Positions 54,667 to 63,714 of a stretch of 64,000 nucleotides of DNA are shown piece by piece. This stretch comes from Sulfurimonas sp. Its GTDB lineage: Bacteria; Campylobacterota; Campylobacteria; Campylobacterales; Sulfurimonadaceae. The notes beneath the pieces are model-generated. The model made no database searches and was not told the DNA's origin. It saw nothing but the letters and a program-made list of their open reading frames with translations. The stretch covers positions 1-64,000 of the forward strand of contig NZ_JAQVKP010000008.1 of NCBI RefSeq assembly GCF_028694605.1, written 5' to 3'. The position numbers and the translations under genes are program-made. Positions within the stretch are counted from its first letter, which is position 1, and each line of letters starts with the position of its first letter.

Positions 54667-56649
54667 CTATAATTTTTTGAGTTTTGCTATCTCATCACGC
54701 AGGCGTGCAGCCTCTTCAAAGTTAAGTTCTCGTGCAGCCTCTTTCATCTTTAAAGAGAGTTGTGTAACAAGTGCTTTTCTCTCTGAAGCCGGCATTTTAT
54801 CTATTTTTTTATTTTTTTGGTAAATGGCGCCATAATCCTCTACTTTGAGATTCTCATCAAGTTTTCGGATAGTGGTTGTCGGTGTGATGCCATGTGTTTT
54901 GTTGAATTCATTTTGCATCGCTCTTCTTGCGTTGGTAGTATCGATGGCCTTTTGCATAGAGAGCGTTACCTTGTTGGCATAGAGGATAACTTTGCCGTTT
55001 GCATTTCTTGCCCCACGTCCGATGGTCTGTATGAGTGAGGTTTCGCTTCTTAAAAAGCCCTCTTTGTCGGCATCCAAAATCGCAACAAGGCTTACTTCTG
55101 GCAGGTCAAGCCCTTCACGAAGAAGATTGATGCCGATAAGCACATCAAACTCTCCAAGGCGCAATGCTCTTATGATTTGGTTGCGCTCTATGGTGTCGAT
55201 GTCGGAGTGCATATACTGTACTTTTATGCCCAAATCAGCGAGGTATCTGGTAAGTGCTTCTGCCATTTTTTTGGTCAGAACGGTTATAAGTACACGCTCA
55301 TTTTTTGCTACCACTTTTTTTATCTCATCATGGATATCTTCTACTTGGTTAGTGGACGGTTTTACCTCTAAGATGGGGTCCAAAAGCCCTGTTGGTCGTA
55401 TAATTTGCTCTGCTTTTACGCTTGAGAGTTCCCGTTCATATTTTGATGGCGTAGCCGAGACAAAAAGGTAGTGCGGAGCTTTTGTGATGTACTCATCAAG
55501 CATAAGCGGGCGGTTGTCAAGTGCGCTTGGCAGACGAAAGCCATACTCTACCAAAACTTCCTTTCTTGCTCTGTCACCCGCATACATACCGCGATATTGA
55601 GGAAGCGAAACATGTGATTCATCGACGATGACTAGATACTCTTTGTGGTGCAGCGCAAAGTAGTCAAGCAGTGTGTATGGTGCTTCTCCCGCTTTTTTTT
55701 CAGTAAGCAGCCTTGAGTAGTTTTCTATCCCTTTGCACATGCCTGTTGTCTGGAGCATCTCAAGGTCAAATTCCACCCTCTGTTTGAGGCGTTGGTACTC
55801 AACAATCTTTCCCTCTTTTTGAAAGTAAGCCAGACGTTCATGCAGCTCATCTTCTATCCGTTTGATAGCGATAGCCATTTTTTCTTGCCTGACGCTAAAC
55901 TGGGAGGTTGCGTAGATAGTAAGCTGTTTATGCTCCTCAAGTTTTTTGTTGTCTATGACATCAAAGGTATAAATCGCCTCTATCTCATCTCCAAAAAACT
56001 CAATGCGAACCGCCTCTTGCTCGAAGTATGGCGGATAAACATCCAAACTCTCGCCGTTTACCCGTATGTGCCCACTGTCAAAATAGGTGTCATTTCTTGT
56101 ATAGCCCATCTCCACAAGACGGTAGAGCAGTTTTTTTTGTGCAATAGTGTCGCCGATGGCAACGGACTGTACCATGTTTTCATACTCTTCTGGGTCTCCC
56201 AGACCGTAGTTTGCAGAGACGGAAGCCACGACAATAACATCATCATAAGAGAGCAGAGAAGCTGTTGAGGAGAGGCGCAAGCGCTCAAGTTCATCATTGA
56301 TAGCACTGTCTTTTTCTATAAAAAGATCTTGGCGCGGTATATAAGCCTCAGGCTGGTAGTAGTCATAATAGCTTACAAAATACTCAACATGGTTTTTGGA
56401 AAAAAACTGCCGAAACTCGCTGTAGAGCTGTGCCGCAAGTGTTTTATTGTGCGTCATGATAATGGTCGGCATCTGTACTTTTTCGATGATACGTGCCATC
56501 GTGTGTGTTTTGCCGCTTCCAGTTACTCCCTCAAGGGTTTGATAGCGGTTGCCCTTGAGGATAGAGCTGCTCAAAACCTCTATCGCTTTTGGCTGATCGC
56601 CCGCAGGCTCATAGTCTGATACTACTTGGAAGGTGTTTTTTTTATTCAT
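54667..56649 (-). CDS. uvrB: Excinuclease ABC subunit B
   Basis: 660 residues from the ATG at 56649 ([20 protein letters not shown]); the frame extends nine codons further upstream without support. Helicase motifs: [14 protein letters not shown] (I), the beta-hairpin [28 protein letters not shown] (II), [20 protein letters not shown] (V) and QTIGRGARN (VI). The C-terminal UVR domain ends [21 protein letters not shown]. UvrB verifies DNA damage in nucleotide-excision repair with UvrA and UvrC, which are not in the window. Standard length. Confidence 0.97.
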   Translation of the reverse strand: MNKKNTFQVVSDYEPAGDQPKAIEVLSSSILKGNRYQTLEGVTGSGKTHTMARIIEKVQMPTIIMTHNKTLAAQLYSEFRQFFSKNHVEYFVSYYDYYQPEAYIPRQDLFIEKDSAINDELERLRLSSTASLLSYDDVIVVASVSANYGLGDPEEYENMVQSVAIGDTIAQKKLLYRLVEMGYTRNDTYFDSGHIRVNGESLDVYPPYFEQEAVRIEFFGDEIEAIYTFDVIDNKKLEEHKQLTIYATSQFSVRQEKMAIAIKRIEDELHERLAYFQKEGKIVEYQRLKQRVEFDLEMLQTTGMCKGIENYSRLLTEKKAGEAPYTLLDYFALHHKEYLVIVDESHVSLPQYRGMYAGDRARKEVLVEYGFRLPSALDNRPLMLDEYITKAPHYLFVSATPSKYERELSSVKAEQIIRPTGLLDPILEVKPSTNQVEDIHDEIKKVVAKNERVLITVLTKKMAEALTRYLADLGIKVQYMHSDIDTIERNQIIRALRLGEFDVLIGINLLREGLDLPEVSLVAILDADKEGFLRSETSLIQTIGRGARNANGKVILYANKVTLSMQKAIDTTNARRAMQNEFNKTHGITPTTTIRKLDENLKVEDYGAIYQKNKKIDKMPASERKALVTQLSLKMKEAARELNFEEAARLRDEIAKLKKL

Positions 56650-56668
56650 GGATGCGATTATACCAGAG

Positions 56669-57535
56669 TTAACCAAACCGCTTTTTGTAGGTGCATTTTT
56701 TGCATAGCTCCTCTACTGCTATGCTGTTTTTAAAACCATCAATGATATCTTGCGCTCTTTTGGCACTCAAAATATCTTTGAGGCTTGTTTGGTTAAGATT
56801 GCCTAGGTTGATAACACCGTCCCCATCCAGACAACATGGAACAACAGTTCCGTTTGCAAGGATGCCGATGTGTGATTTGAGTCCGTGGCATGTCCCATCA
56901 CTTTTGTGCGTTGCACTCATGGACGGCCACTCAAAGTAGTTGTCAAAATCAAGAAGCACTTTGCATGCCAAGCGGATGGATGCAGGTTTTTCTTTATAAA
57001 CACTGTTTTCATCAAGAGAAGAGCCAAAAAAAGTGTTGAGCTTTTCAAAAACCATCGTGTTATATGAAGCTTCACTTGCAAAGGTATCAAGATTCCAAAG
57101 ACGAAGATTGATAAACGGTTTTGGATAGTGTGCCAGTTTTTGTGCGCAGTGACGAAAAATTGCATCAATATAGGTGCCAAAGGGCATTGTCAGGCTGTTT
57201 TTGTTGAAACTGTTAAGTGAGATATTGAGCTGGCGTACCGCAGGATGAAAAAGAGTAGCGCTTTTATGTCTTTGAAGATAGTAGCCGCTTGTCGTAAGCT
57301 CCACTTCAAAAGCGTGTTTTTGGGCGATATCAAGATAGTCATGTAGATTTGAGAGTGTCAAAGGGTCACCCATCACATGCAGAGCAATACTCTTTGTGTA
57401 TGGGCGAAGCTGTTGCAGCACATTTTCAAAAAAAGGGAGCGTCATGGTTTTTGACGGCTCTTGTTTTGGAGGGCAAAAGCTGCATGCCAGACCGCAGATA
57501 TTTGTTGTTTCGATATAGACACGATGAAATTTCAT
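56669..57535 (-). CDS. Radical SAM/SPASM-domain protein
   Basis: 288 residues. The radical SAM motif C-x3-C-x2-C is in [17 protein letters not shown] (about residues 13-20), followed by the [13 protein letters not shown] glycine/acid motif. The C-terminus has a SPASM-like region with the pattern [25 protein letters not shown] and [11 protein letters not shown], which bind extra iron-sulphur clusters. Target is unknown; such proteins modify peptides or cofactors, or act as anaerobic maturases. AAGGAATAAG precedes the ATG. A 43-residue exported peptide gene is divergent from it at 57666. Confidence 0.82.
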   Translation of the reverse strand: MKFHRVYIETTNICGLACSFCPPKQEPSKTMTLPFFENVLQQLRPYTKSIALHVMGDPLTLSNLHDYLDIAQKHAFEVELTTSGYYLQRHKSATLFHPAVRQLNISLNSFNKNSLTMPFGTYIDAIFRHCAQKLAHYPKPFINLRLWNLDTFASEASYNTMVFEKLNTFFGSSLDENSVYKEKPASIRLACKVLLDFDNYFEWPSMSATHKSDGTCHGLKSHIGILANGTVVPCCLDGDGVINLGNLNQTSLKDILSAKRAQDIIDGFKNSIAVEELCKKCTYKKRFG

Positions 57536-57598
57536 CTTATTCCTTAGGTAAAACTTAAAACAAAAAGATAATTAAAAAGAGATAAGAAAGACAAAAGA

Positions 57599-57625
57599 TA
57601 AATCGGATAAAATTTCTCCGATTTA
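57599..57625 (+). promoter_or_regulatory. Inverted repeat over a -10-like box, possible operator
   Basis: TAAATCGGA (57599-57607) and TCCGATTTA (57617-57625) are perfect 9-bp inverted repeats separated by TAAAATTTC, which includes a TAAAAT -10-like box. It lies 41 bp before the small peptide gene and also between it and the divergent radical SAM gene. A dimeric repressor could bind here; identity is unknown. Confidence 0.4.
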
Positions 57626-57665
57626 AAATATTAGAGGGTAACGCTCTCTTACCAAAGGACACACG

Positions 57666-57797
57666 ATGAAAAAAATCATCTTACTAATCGCATTGACACT
57701 AGGTGCTCTCCAAGCTAACGATATTGTACATTATGATGCTAACGAAGCGGAAGCTCCAATTAGCAAGCCCAACCACCCAAATACAGATATTCATTAA
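57666..57797 (+). CDS. Small exported peptide, 43 residues
   Basis: MKKIILLIALTLGALQAND is a convincing Sec signal peptide with cleavage after AQA-like residues (LQA). The mature part is only about 25 residues, hydrophilic and rich in Asn, Asp, His and Pro (IVHYDANEAEAPISKPNHPN, then TDIH). It has no cysteine, so no lipobox. CAAAGGACACACG precedes the ATG. The inverted repeat upstream suggests regulation. Not recognised; candidates are a periplasmic metal-binding peptide, a signalling peptide or a substrate for the adjacent radical SAM enzyme. Confidence 0.6.
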   Translation: MKKIILLIALTLGALQANDIVHYDANEAEAPISKPNHPNTDIH

Positions 57798-57850
57798 TAT
57801 CTGATTTTTCTATTTCTCCTTCTAAGATAGGTCTTTACCGTTGACCTATT

Positions 57851-59293
57851 TTAGAATATCTCACTTCCTTTTTGACTTTTGTAAAATTCAACTCCATTCT
57901 CAAGAAGTTTTTTGACGATTTTTTGGCTCAGTTGCGATTTTAATTCCATTATCTGATGATAAGGTGCTGCATACCAGACATAAAGTATAAAGCAGGGATT
58001 TTTTTCATCCGGAATAAAATGGACACGCGGTCGAAACTCACGAGAGCGCATATCGTAGCGATTTTTTAGGCTTGAGAACTGCTTTGAAGCAACATCCATA
58101 TAACGCTCTGTTGCCTCTAAAGCTACTGCGCTTACAAGCTCTTCAATCTTTTTTGTATCTGCGTCAAAAGAGAGACGAAACTCTATGAGGTCGTAGATAG
58201 TTTTCATCTTATCATGCGTATAGTTATAGACATAGTTGGTCACAAAAAAGTTGTTTGGTATAAAAACTGTTCTTCCGGAGCGTTTTAAATTGAGTGCCGT
58301 TGTATTGTTGATACCTTCGTAAAGAGTAACTTGAAAGAGGGATATGTCGATTATCTCGCCTATGATTTGATTGTTATTGATTTGGATAAGAATTCTGTCT
58401 CCGACTTTGATAAAGTTTCCAAATGATAGATGAAACCATGTAGCCATGCTTTGGATGTACTCTTTCATGCTTATCGTCATTGCTGCGCCAATTACACCGA
58501 TGAGTGTAGCTGCATAGACAATATTGCTGATATTGAAGATGATAAGCATAAGTAAAATAACAAAGAAAAATGTGATGTTAAGCACACGTTTCATTCTAAA
58601 GAGGCGGTCATCATCTTTGATTTTTTTTGAAATAAAATACTTTAGTAGATGAAACAGAAAAAACATGAGAAACAAAATGGCGATTTTAACAACATGAATC
58701 GGCAGCTGCGTCTGCTTATATGTCTCAAGTTCGTTAAGATAACTCTGTTTTGTACGTCTTAAAACTTCTTTTTTGTTATCTAAAAGTCCAGCGGCACTTC
58801 CAAAAAAATCAAGTGCTTTTTGAAGTTGTTGTTCCTTGGTGACGTTCTTAACCTCTAGCTCTTTGGTTGTTGCAAGCTCTTTTTCTAAAAATGTAAGAGC
58901 TTGAATAAATTCATCCTCTAAAAGGTTAAGACGCTGTGTTTGAATCTTAAATTTGCTTTTTTGGTTAGTAAAGATAAACTCCAAGAGAGTAATCTCTTCA
59001 ACTTTTTCAAGTGTAATTTTATCAAGAATGGTGTCAAAAGATTGTGGAAGCTCATCAATAATTTTCTTTTTGCTTTGTTGCAGTTCAAGAAGTTGTTTAA
59101 GTTCTGTTTTTTTCTTTCCCCATGACTCTTTTATCGATTTTTCAAGTGTTTTTATCTCTTCATCAAGTGCTTGCGCTTTGAGGGAGTTGCTATAGACTTG
59201 TAGCCAACTGTTTTTCTCCTTCTCAAGATAGTCAACATTTTGTGCATTTAGAAACAAAGAGACAAATAACAGAATTGGTATAAAGTTTCGCAT
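57851..59293 (-). CDS. MscS-family mechanosensitive channel with coiled-coil N-terminus
   Basis: 480 residues. A signal peptide (MRNFIPILLFVSLFLNAQ) is followed by a long periplasmic coiled-coil region to about residue 190 (EIKTLEKSIKESWGKKKTEL and on). TM helices are near 205-225 and 235-285, the last being the pore helix (ATLIGVIGAAMTISMKEYIQSM). The beta domain is FGNFIKVGDRILI, then EIIDISLFQVTLYEG, and a C-terminal alpha/beta cage follows. It is the last gene of the rimB-rimK-peptidase-mscS operon (10 bp after the peptidase), which ties it to osmotic adaptation. Confidence 0.88.
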   Translation of the reverse strand: MRNFIPILLFVSLFLNAQNVDYLEKEKNSWLQVYSNSLKAQALDEEIKTLEKSIKESWGKKKTELKQLLELQQSKKKIIDELPQSFDTILDKITLEKVEEITLLEFIFTNQKSKFKIQTQRLNLLEDEFIQALTFLEKELATTKELEVKNVTKEQQLQKALDFFGSAAGLLDNKKEVLRRTKQSYLNELETYKQTQLPIHVVKIAILFLMFFLFHLLKYFISKKIKDDDRLFRMKRVLNITFFFVILLMLIIFNISNIVYAATLIGVIGAAMTISMKEYIQSMATWFHLSFGNFIKVGDRILIQINNNQIIGEIIDISLFQVTLYEGINNTTALNLKRSGRTVFIPNNFFVTNYVYNYTHDKMKTIYDLIEFRLSFDADTKKIEELVSAVALEATERYMDVASKQFSSLKNRYDMRSREFRPRVHFIPDEKNPCFILYVWYAAPYHQIMELKSQLSQKIVKKLLENGVEFYKSQKGSEIF

Positions 59294-59303
59294 TTTATCC
59301 TCT

Positions 59304-60335
59304 TTATATTTTGTAGAGCTGTTTTAAAACAGTTATCATGCTCTCAATAGCTCTTGTGGTTGTCGTTTCATTGACGGTATGGTAACCGATAGTCGGTATT
59401 TGGAGTGTTGTTCCTTGAATTTCGCCTTTTGTTGCATGGATGAGTCTTCCAAGTTCGGTTGTTCCTAGCGAGCTTACTGTTCCGTTTTTACGCATTTTGT
59501 TTTTAAGATAAGTATCTTTAAAATTAAATTTGATTTTCTCTTTTATTGCTATTTTTTTGATTTTGTTTTTTAAAGCAGAGCGAAAAATAGCATTGGAGTC
59601 TCTGTGTCTAAGGACAATATCGATGTTACGTATCTCTTCTAGCGTTGGGTACGGGCTTGTGTCCAGTACAAGCAGCTCATCCGTTTTTATATCAAAACGT
59701 CTAAACCACTCCAGCAAAAACCTCCAACTCCTACCAGCCTCTTCTGAAGCCGTAAAAAAGGCAGTTCCCTGATATCCAAGAGAATATAGATAGATGATAA
59801 TGGCAATACTGATAACATTGTCAAGCTGTGCAGAGACCAAATCGTCGTTAATCACAAGTTTATCCATAAAAGCGATAGGGATTCCGGGCAAAAGATAGTC
59901 AAAACCGTCTATTTTAAAAATAATGTTGTTTCTTCTTTCGCATAAAAAGGCATCTTTAATAGAGCCTAGCCCAAGGTAGCTTCCAGCCCATGGTTGGTAA
60001 GCCTGTACTTTCTCATCCATAAATCTGGCAGTAAAGTTGCGTAAAAGCTGTTCCGAGTTGGAATCACCAGTCAAATCAGCTTTGTTTTTTGCGATAAACG
60101 CCGCATACTGAAATTCATTGTGTCCCGTGCAGATAAGCCCGTGCCTGTCGGCGTGTGCCGAGATATAGCCGCTTTGAGGGCTACTCCCTTTTGCCACAAG
60201 TACACCGTCGTAATATTTAACAGTGATGCCAAGTTCTTCAAGCTCTCTTTTGATGAACATAAAAAAAGGCTGTTCCGCTCCCACGACACTGGGAATACGG
60301 ATAAGCTGCTTTAGGATATCATAAAATAGTTCCAC
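59304..60335 (-). CDS. M42-like zinc aminopeptidase
   Basis: 343 residues, dinuclear zinc exopeptidase fold of the M42/M20 type. Ligands: H-x-D in GYISAHADRHGL (His and Asp of the first site), VSAQLDNVIS (bridging Asp), the catalytic Glu pair in FFTASEEAGRSW, DTSP (Asp) and the last His in IPTIGYHTVNE. In characterised M42 enzymes, Glu or Asp residues are removed from peptide N-termini; a glutamyl-specific activity would make sense next to the glutamate ligase RimK. It starts 2 bp after rimK ends. The activity is inferred, not shown. Confidence 0.75.
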   Translation of the reverse strand: MELFYDILKQLIRIPSVVGAEQPFFMFIKRELEELGITVKYYDGVLVAKGSSPQSGYISAHADRHGLICTGHNEFQYAAFIAKNKADLTGDSNSEQLLRNFTARFMDEKVQAYQPWAGSYLGLGSIKDAFLCERRNNIIFKIDGFDYLLPGIPIAFMDKLVINDDLVSAQLDNVISIAIIIYLYSLGYQGTAFFTASEEAGRSWRFLLEWFRRFDIKTDELLVLDTSPYPTLEEIRNIDIVLRHRDSNAIFRSALKNKIKKIAIKEKIKFNFKDTYLKNKMRKNGTVSSLGTTELGRLIHATKGEIQGTTLQIPTIGYHTVNETTTTRAIESMITVLKQLYKI

Positions 60336-60337
60336 GC

Positions 60338-61270
60338 TTATGCCCCGATACTATCTTTTTTGATTTTTCTTTTTTTTGGGTGCGTCTTGCATTTTGGAGC
60401 AACATGTTGTGCTATATAATCCATAATTTTGCCGGCTATGTCTATTTTTGTTGATTTTTCAATCCCTTCTAGCCCGGGGGAAGAGTTTACTTCCATAACA
60501 AGCGGTCCGCGAGACGATGGAATCATATCAACTCCACAGATGCCAAGCCCCATTGCTTTTGCGGCTGCAAGTGCGGTTTCTTTCTCTTTTTTGGTGAGTT
60601 TATGTGCTACGGCACTTCCGCCTTGATGTAGGTTGGAGCGAAAATCTCCCTCCGCTCCTTGACGTTTCATGGCACCCACGACCTTTCCATCCACGATAAA
60701 AGCACGGATGTCCGCACCGCCTGCTTCTTCTATGTATTCTTGAACAAGGAGGTTGACATCCATCCCGTAAAAGGCATCGAGTACAGATTTGGCAGCTTTT
60801 TCACTTTCTACCAAAACAACACCCACTCCTTGTGTTCCCTCAAGTATCTTAAGCACAAGCGGTGCACCACCACTGAGTGCAATAACATCTTTCGCGCTTG
60901 ATTTGTTGGAAGCAAAGACGGTTTTTGGCATATCAATACCGTTTTTTGAAAGAATCTGAAGGCTTCTTAGTTTATCTCTGCTTCTCTTGATTGCCAAAGA
61001 ACCTGTTGCACTAAAGACATCCATCATCTCAAAGTGTCGTACCATTGCCGTACCGTAAAATGTTCTGCTTGCACCTATTCTTGGGATGATTGCATCCGGT
61101 GTCGGAAGCTCTTGCCCCTCATAGTTGATTTTGAGCTCGTCTTTCATTATCTCTATACTGCATTTAAGATAGTCGATAACATGTGCTTCCCACCCTCTAG
61201 TTTCTGCAGCTTCTACCAATCTTTTTGTAGAGTAGAGTTCCTTGTTTCTTGATAGTATGTAAATTCTCAT
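60338..61270 (-). CDS. rimK: ATP-grasp alpha-L-glutamate ligase RimK
   Basis: 310 residues. RimK family: N-terminal domain [21 protein letters not shown] with [25 protein letters not shown]-grasp core [65 protein letters not shown]; and [29 protein letters not shown] with the metal-binding Glu and Asn. RimK adds glutamate to ribosomal protein S6 or makes poly-alpha-glutamate in E. coli. A basic C-terminal tail ([11 protein letters not shown]) is unusual. Overlaps rimB by 4 bp. Confidence 0.92.
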   Translation of the reverse strand: MRIYILSRNKELYSTKRLVEAAETRGWEAHVIDYLKCSIEIMKDELKINYEGQELPTPDAIIPRIGASRTFYGTAMVRHFEMMDVFSATGSLAIKRSRDKLRSLQILSKNGIDMPKTVFASNKSSAKDVIALSGGAPLVLKILEGTQGVGVVLVESEKAAKSVLDAFYGMDVNLLVQEYIEEAGGADIRAFIVDGKVVGAMKRQGAEGDFRSNLHQGGSAVAHKLTKKEKETALAAAKAMGLGICGVDMIPSSRGPLVMEVNSSPGLEGIEKSTKIDIAGKIMDYIAQHVAPKCKTHPKKRKIKKDSIGA

Positions 61271-61701
61271 TTTTTCTCCTCTTTTGTCTGCTGTGTGAGA
61301 TATTCTCGTGAAACATCAACTAAAAATTTTTTTGCTAAAAACTTTCTTCCTATAAGCATCGGATATTTCATGTCAGAGCGATTGGTGAGAGATATGACCG
61401 TTGTATAGCTTTTTCCAAAAAAATTAACCTTGACACGTACAGATGGTCTGTTTTCCGTCTTTCCGTTGGAACTCTTAATGCGTTTCATCTTATAAAGAGG
61501 CAAAGTCATTTTTTTATAGTTATACGTTGGGTGCACTTCATCAACAAGTGTAAAATGGACTATGTCGTTTTCAACAAAGATGGCATCGCAGTGTAGTGCA
61601 TTGGAGTCCGCACCTGTATCAATTTTTGCATCAAGATTGTATAGTTCTAAAATTGGAATGGAGATGACTTCTACTCTGCCGATAATTCTCTTTTTTACCA
61701 T
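61267..61701 (-). CDS. rimB: RimB-like retropepsin-type protease partner of RimK
   Basis: 144 residues from the ATG at 61701 ([20 protein letters not shown]); an earlier in-frame ATG at 61782 gives a longer N-terminus with no ribosome-binding site. It has the retropepsin-like active-site motif [16 protein letters not shown], a beta-rich body and the segment [28 protein letters not shown], all typical of the family long annotated as 'ATP-dependent zinc protease' and since described as RimB, an aspartyl protease acting with RimK in Pseudomonas. First gene of the operon, overlapping rimK by 4 bp. Confidence 0.85.
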   Translation of the reverse strand: MVKKRIIGRVEVISIPILELYNLDAKIDTGADSNALHCDAIFVENDIVHFTLVDEVHPTYNYKKMTLPLYKMKRIKSSNGKTENRPSVRVKVNFFGKSYTTVISLTNRSDMKYPMLIGRKFLAKKFLVDVSREYLTQQTKEEKK

Positions 61702-61801
61702 CGAAAAATCCAATATTTTAGGGAGATTATAGCATATAATATAGGTAAGATACGGTAGTTTTTTTAAGACTTTTTTTAGCAAACTTTTTTTTATTTGTGA
61801 G

Positions 61802-61817
61802 TATAATTTTGTATAAA
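61802..61817 (+). promoter_or_regulatory. Promoter elements of the 61.8-kb leader
   Basis: TATAAT at 61802-61807 and TATAAA at 61812-61817 are candidate -10 boxes for the structured leader and the small acidic protein gene. They give predicted starts near 61814 or 61824. Confidence 0.4.
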
Positions 61818-61941
61818 TAAGGGAGTTATACTAAATGCAACAAAGTTGTATTTAGTATTAGGTGGCTTTAAAAGCCTAAGGTGATTGTGCGACAGTGCAA
61901 GGCATTCACAGAAGTGAAAGGTATTTGTTAAGAGGGCAAAT
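61814..61941 (+). ncRNA. Structured 5' leader, possible cis-regulatory RNA
   Basis: The roughly 120-nt leader begins with a long hairpin: 61829-61841 pairs with 61845-61857 with one G-U pair, extendable by one A-T pair. A second small hairpin, GGCTTTAAAAGCC, is near 61863-61875. The hairpin includes a tiny ORF, ATGCAACAAAGTTGTATT and stop, which could be a leader peptide. No known riboswitch class is recognised. A leader of this length is exceptional for this compact genome. Its role is an inference. Confidence 0.45.
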
Positions 61942-62190
61942 ATGACGTTGAAAGATTTGGAATTTATGTTAGAGTTGAATGGTGTTATGCGAAAAGACAT
62001 CGATTCTATTTTAGACTTTAGTAGAAAAAATGGCATTAACCAAGAAGAGATAGATGATGAGCTCAATAAAATGGGGTATGAGAGAATTGTTGAAAATGAA
62101 TTAGACGGCGGATGGGATGATGATGAAGATGATTATGGTCATGTAGAAAAAATCAAATCCCGCGGTAAATTTTCAGAGGATTATGACTAG
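61942..62190 (+). CDS. Small acidic hypothetical protein
   Basis: 82 residues. The N-terminal part is helical (LKDLEFMLELNGVMRKDIDS, ILDFSRKNGINQEEIDDELNKMGYERI); the C-terminal part is very acidic with many Gly and Asp (DGGWDDDEDDYGHVEKI). GAGGGCAAAT precedes the ATG. I recognise no family. It stands at the head of a run with the ZapB/ZapA-like genes and behind the structured leader, so it may be regulated at the RNA level. Confidence 0.65.
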   Translation: MTLKDLEFMLELNGVMRKDIDSILDFSRKNGINQEEIDDELNKMGYERIVENELDGGWDDDEDDYGHVEKIKSRGKFSEDYD

Positions 62191-62207
62191 TCCGGAGATT
62201 GGCAGCA

Positions 62208-62249
62208 TATTTTTTTGGATGAAATATGAGATTTTATCCAAAAAGTGTA
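62208..62249 (+). terminator. Imperfect hairpin after the acidic protein gene
   Basis: TTTTTGGATGAAAT and ATTTTATCCAAAAAG can pair with one G-U or mismatch at the centre, about 20 bp after the stop at 62190. It ends in GTGTAACTC without a T-run, so termination would be weak; it may be attenuating. Confidence 0.35.
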
Positions 62250-62347
62250 ACTCACATTACAATAAGATTCCGCATAAGAGCATTCTGCTAGCGGCTCGTT
62301 TTTAAATTATGATAGAATTATATTAATATAAGATGGATGGGGTTTTT

Positions 62348-62575
62348 ATGCAAAATCAAACAACTTTAGCAAGATTAAGTGACAAAGTTTCAGCAATGGT
62401 TGATCAATATAAAATGATAAAAGAAGAGAATGAGGCGTTGAGAGTAGAGATGGTGAAGCTTCAAGCTCAAAATGAACTCAAAAATCAAGAGATAGAAAAA
62501 CTTACGGAACAAAATGCACTCAAAGATTCAGAAATAGAGTCTATTGTAGAAAAGCTAGAAAGTATAATGGCTTAG
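62348..62575 (+). CDS. ZapB-like coiled-coil protein
   Basis: 75 residues from the ATG at 62348 (GGGG five bases upstream); the alternative ATG at 62333 would add five residues. Nearly the whole sequence is a coiled coil: LARLSDKVSAMVDQYKMIKE, then ENEALRVEMVKLQAQNELKN and repeats of LKDSEIESIVEKLES. Size and structure are like ZapB, the cell-division factor that bundles with ZapA at the FtsZ ring. The ZapA-like gene follows 4 bp after. Assignment rests on coiled coil and neighbour only. Confidence 0.5.
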   Translation: MQNQTTLARLSDKVSAMVDQYKMIKEENEALRVEMVKLQAQNELKNQEIEKLTEQNALKDSEIESIVEKLESIMA

Positions 62576-62579
62576 AGTA

Positions 62580-62798
62580 ATGAGCAAAAAGCTTGGGTTA
62601 TATATAGCCGGACGCCGTTTTGATGTTGATATAGATGATGGTTTTGCTCCTTTTTTGGAGCAACAGATGAGAAAAGATTTCAATATTGACGGCAACAATG
62701 ATTTAAAAGTATTGCTTCAAGCTTATGTTCGCAAAAATCACGAGCTCTATCTTCAGGAAAAAAAAATAGAAGAAATTACAAAAACATTAGAAATTTAA
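62580..62798 (+). CDS. ZapA-like cell-division protein
   Basis: 72 residues. SKKLGLYIAGRRFDVDIDDG, FAPFLEQQMRKDF and LLQAYVRKNHELYLQEKKIE match the small ZapA fold: a short beta-hairpin followed by a long helix. ZapA tetramers cross-link FtsZ filaments. It is shorter than the E. coli protein (109 residues), close to the size in some Campylobacterota. Located directly after the ZapB-like gene and before tRNA-Arg. Confidence 0.6.
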   Translation: MSKKLGLYIAGRRFDVDIDDGFAPFLEQQMRKDFNIDGNNDLKVLLQAYVRKNHELYLQEKKIEEITKTLEI

Positions 62799-62863
62799 CG
62801 CAGTTTTTATCATTCTATAAGTTAAGAGTGATATAATTTCGGTCTCTTAAATAGAGATAATGT

Positions 62864-62940
62864 GCGTCCGTAGCTCAGCTGGATAGAGCACTGGTTTGCG
62901 GTACCAGTGGTCAGGGGTTCGAATCCCTTCGGGCGTACCA
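62864..62940 (+). tRNA. tRNA-Arg(GCG)
   Basis: 77-nt cloverleaf: acceptor GCGTCCG/CGGGCGT with G-U pairs, D stem GCTC/GAGC, anticodon stem CTGGT/ACCAG, loop TTGCGGT with U33 and anticodon GCG (reads CGC and CGU), T stem AGGGG/CCCTT with loop TTCGAAT, and an encoded CCA end. A TATAAT at 62831-62836 lies about 27 bp upstream. Confidence 0.92.
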
Positions 62941-62973
62941 CTTACAAACTCTTCATCCATTCAACAATCAGAT

Positions 62974-63714
62974 TTAGCTGTTTATCTCACTTTTTATTAT
63001 TTGCGCAAGCTTGCTGCAATTTTTTATTTTCTCTTCATAACCGAGTTTCTCATCTAAGAGTATAGAGACAAAAGCGCTCCCGACTATAACTCCGTCTGCC
63101 CCTCTTACTTTCTCTTTTGCTGTTTTTTCATTAACTCCAAAGCCTACATAAACAGGAGTTTGTGTATATTTTTTGATAGTCCTCAGAATCGGTTGCAAAT
63201 CTTCTGCGGCTCCAGACCCCGTAATGCCGGTATAAGCAACCATATAGATAAATTTTTTTGCATCACTGACAATCTTGTGGATTCTTGCTTCACTGTCTGT
63301 TGGAGCGACAAAGCTGATATTTGCCAGATTGTTTGTGTCAAAAAGCGAAGAATACGCAAGACTTTCTTCGTAAGGCAAATCCGGAATTATAAATCCGTTG
63401 ACGCCAATTTCTCTTGCCAGAGGGATTAGTTTTTGCATATTGTGTTGATAAAAACTGTTGAAATAGCCCATCCATAGTGTATCTACCTTTGGAGCGATTG
63501 CTTTTGAAATCTCTAAAAGATGCTCAAACTTAAATCCTAGTTCAAGTGCTCTCTGGTTTGCTTTTTCTATCAAAGGACCATCTGCAACAGGGTCAGAGAA
63601 TGGTATGCCAAGCTCAAGAGTGTCAACTCCATTTTCATGAAGTGCCAGCGCCAAATCAATGCTAAAAGATTTTTCAGGGTATCCGGATGTGATGTATGCT
63701 ACAAGTTTTTTCAA
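62974..63714 (-). CDS. trpA: Tryptophan synthase alpha subunit
   Basis: 246 residues, TIM barrel that cleaves indole-3-glycerol phosphate and channels indole to TrpB. VDTLELGIPFSDPVADGPLIEKANQRAL contains the catalytic Glu (LELGIPFSDP) and the Asp (DPVADGP) of the active site. The phosphate loop is seen in YVGFGVNEKTAKE and GADGVIVGSAFV. FIIPDLPYEES is the loop 6 region and VAPTDSEARIHKI follows the family. It overlaps the Hpt gene by 4 bp; trpB is not in the window. The 33-bp gap to tRNA-Arg holds no gene. Confidence 0.95.
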   Translation of the reverse strand: MKKLVAYITSGYPEKSFSIDLALALHENGVDTLELGIPFSDPVADGPLIEKANQRALELGFKFEHLLEISKAIAPKVDTLWMGYFNSFYQHNMQKLIPLAREIGVNGFIIPDLPYEESLAYSSLFDTNNLANISFVAPTDSEARIHKIVSDAKKFIYMVAYTGITGSGAAEDLQPILRTIKKYTQTPVYVGFGVNEKTAKEKVRGADGVIVGSAFVSILLDEKLGYEEKIKNCSKLAQIIKSEINS

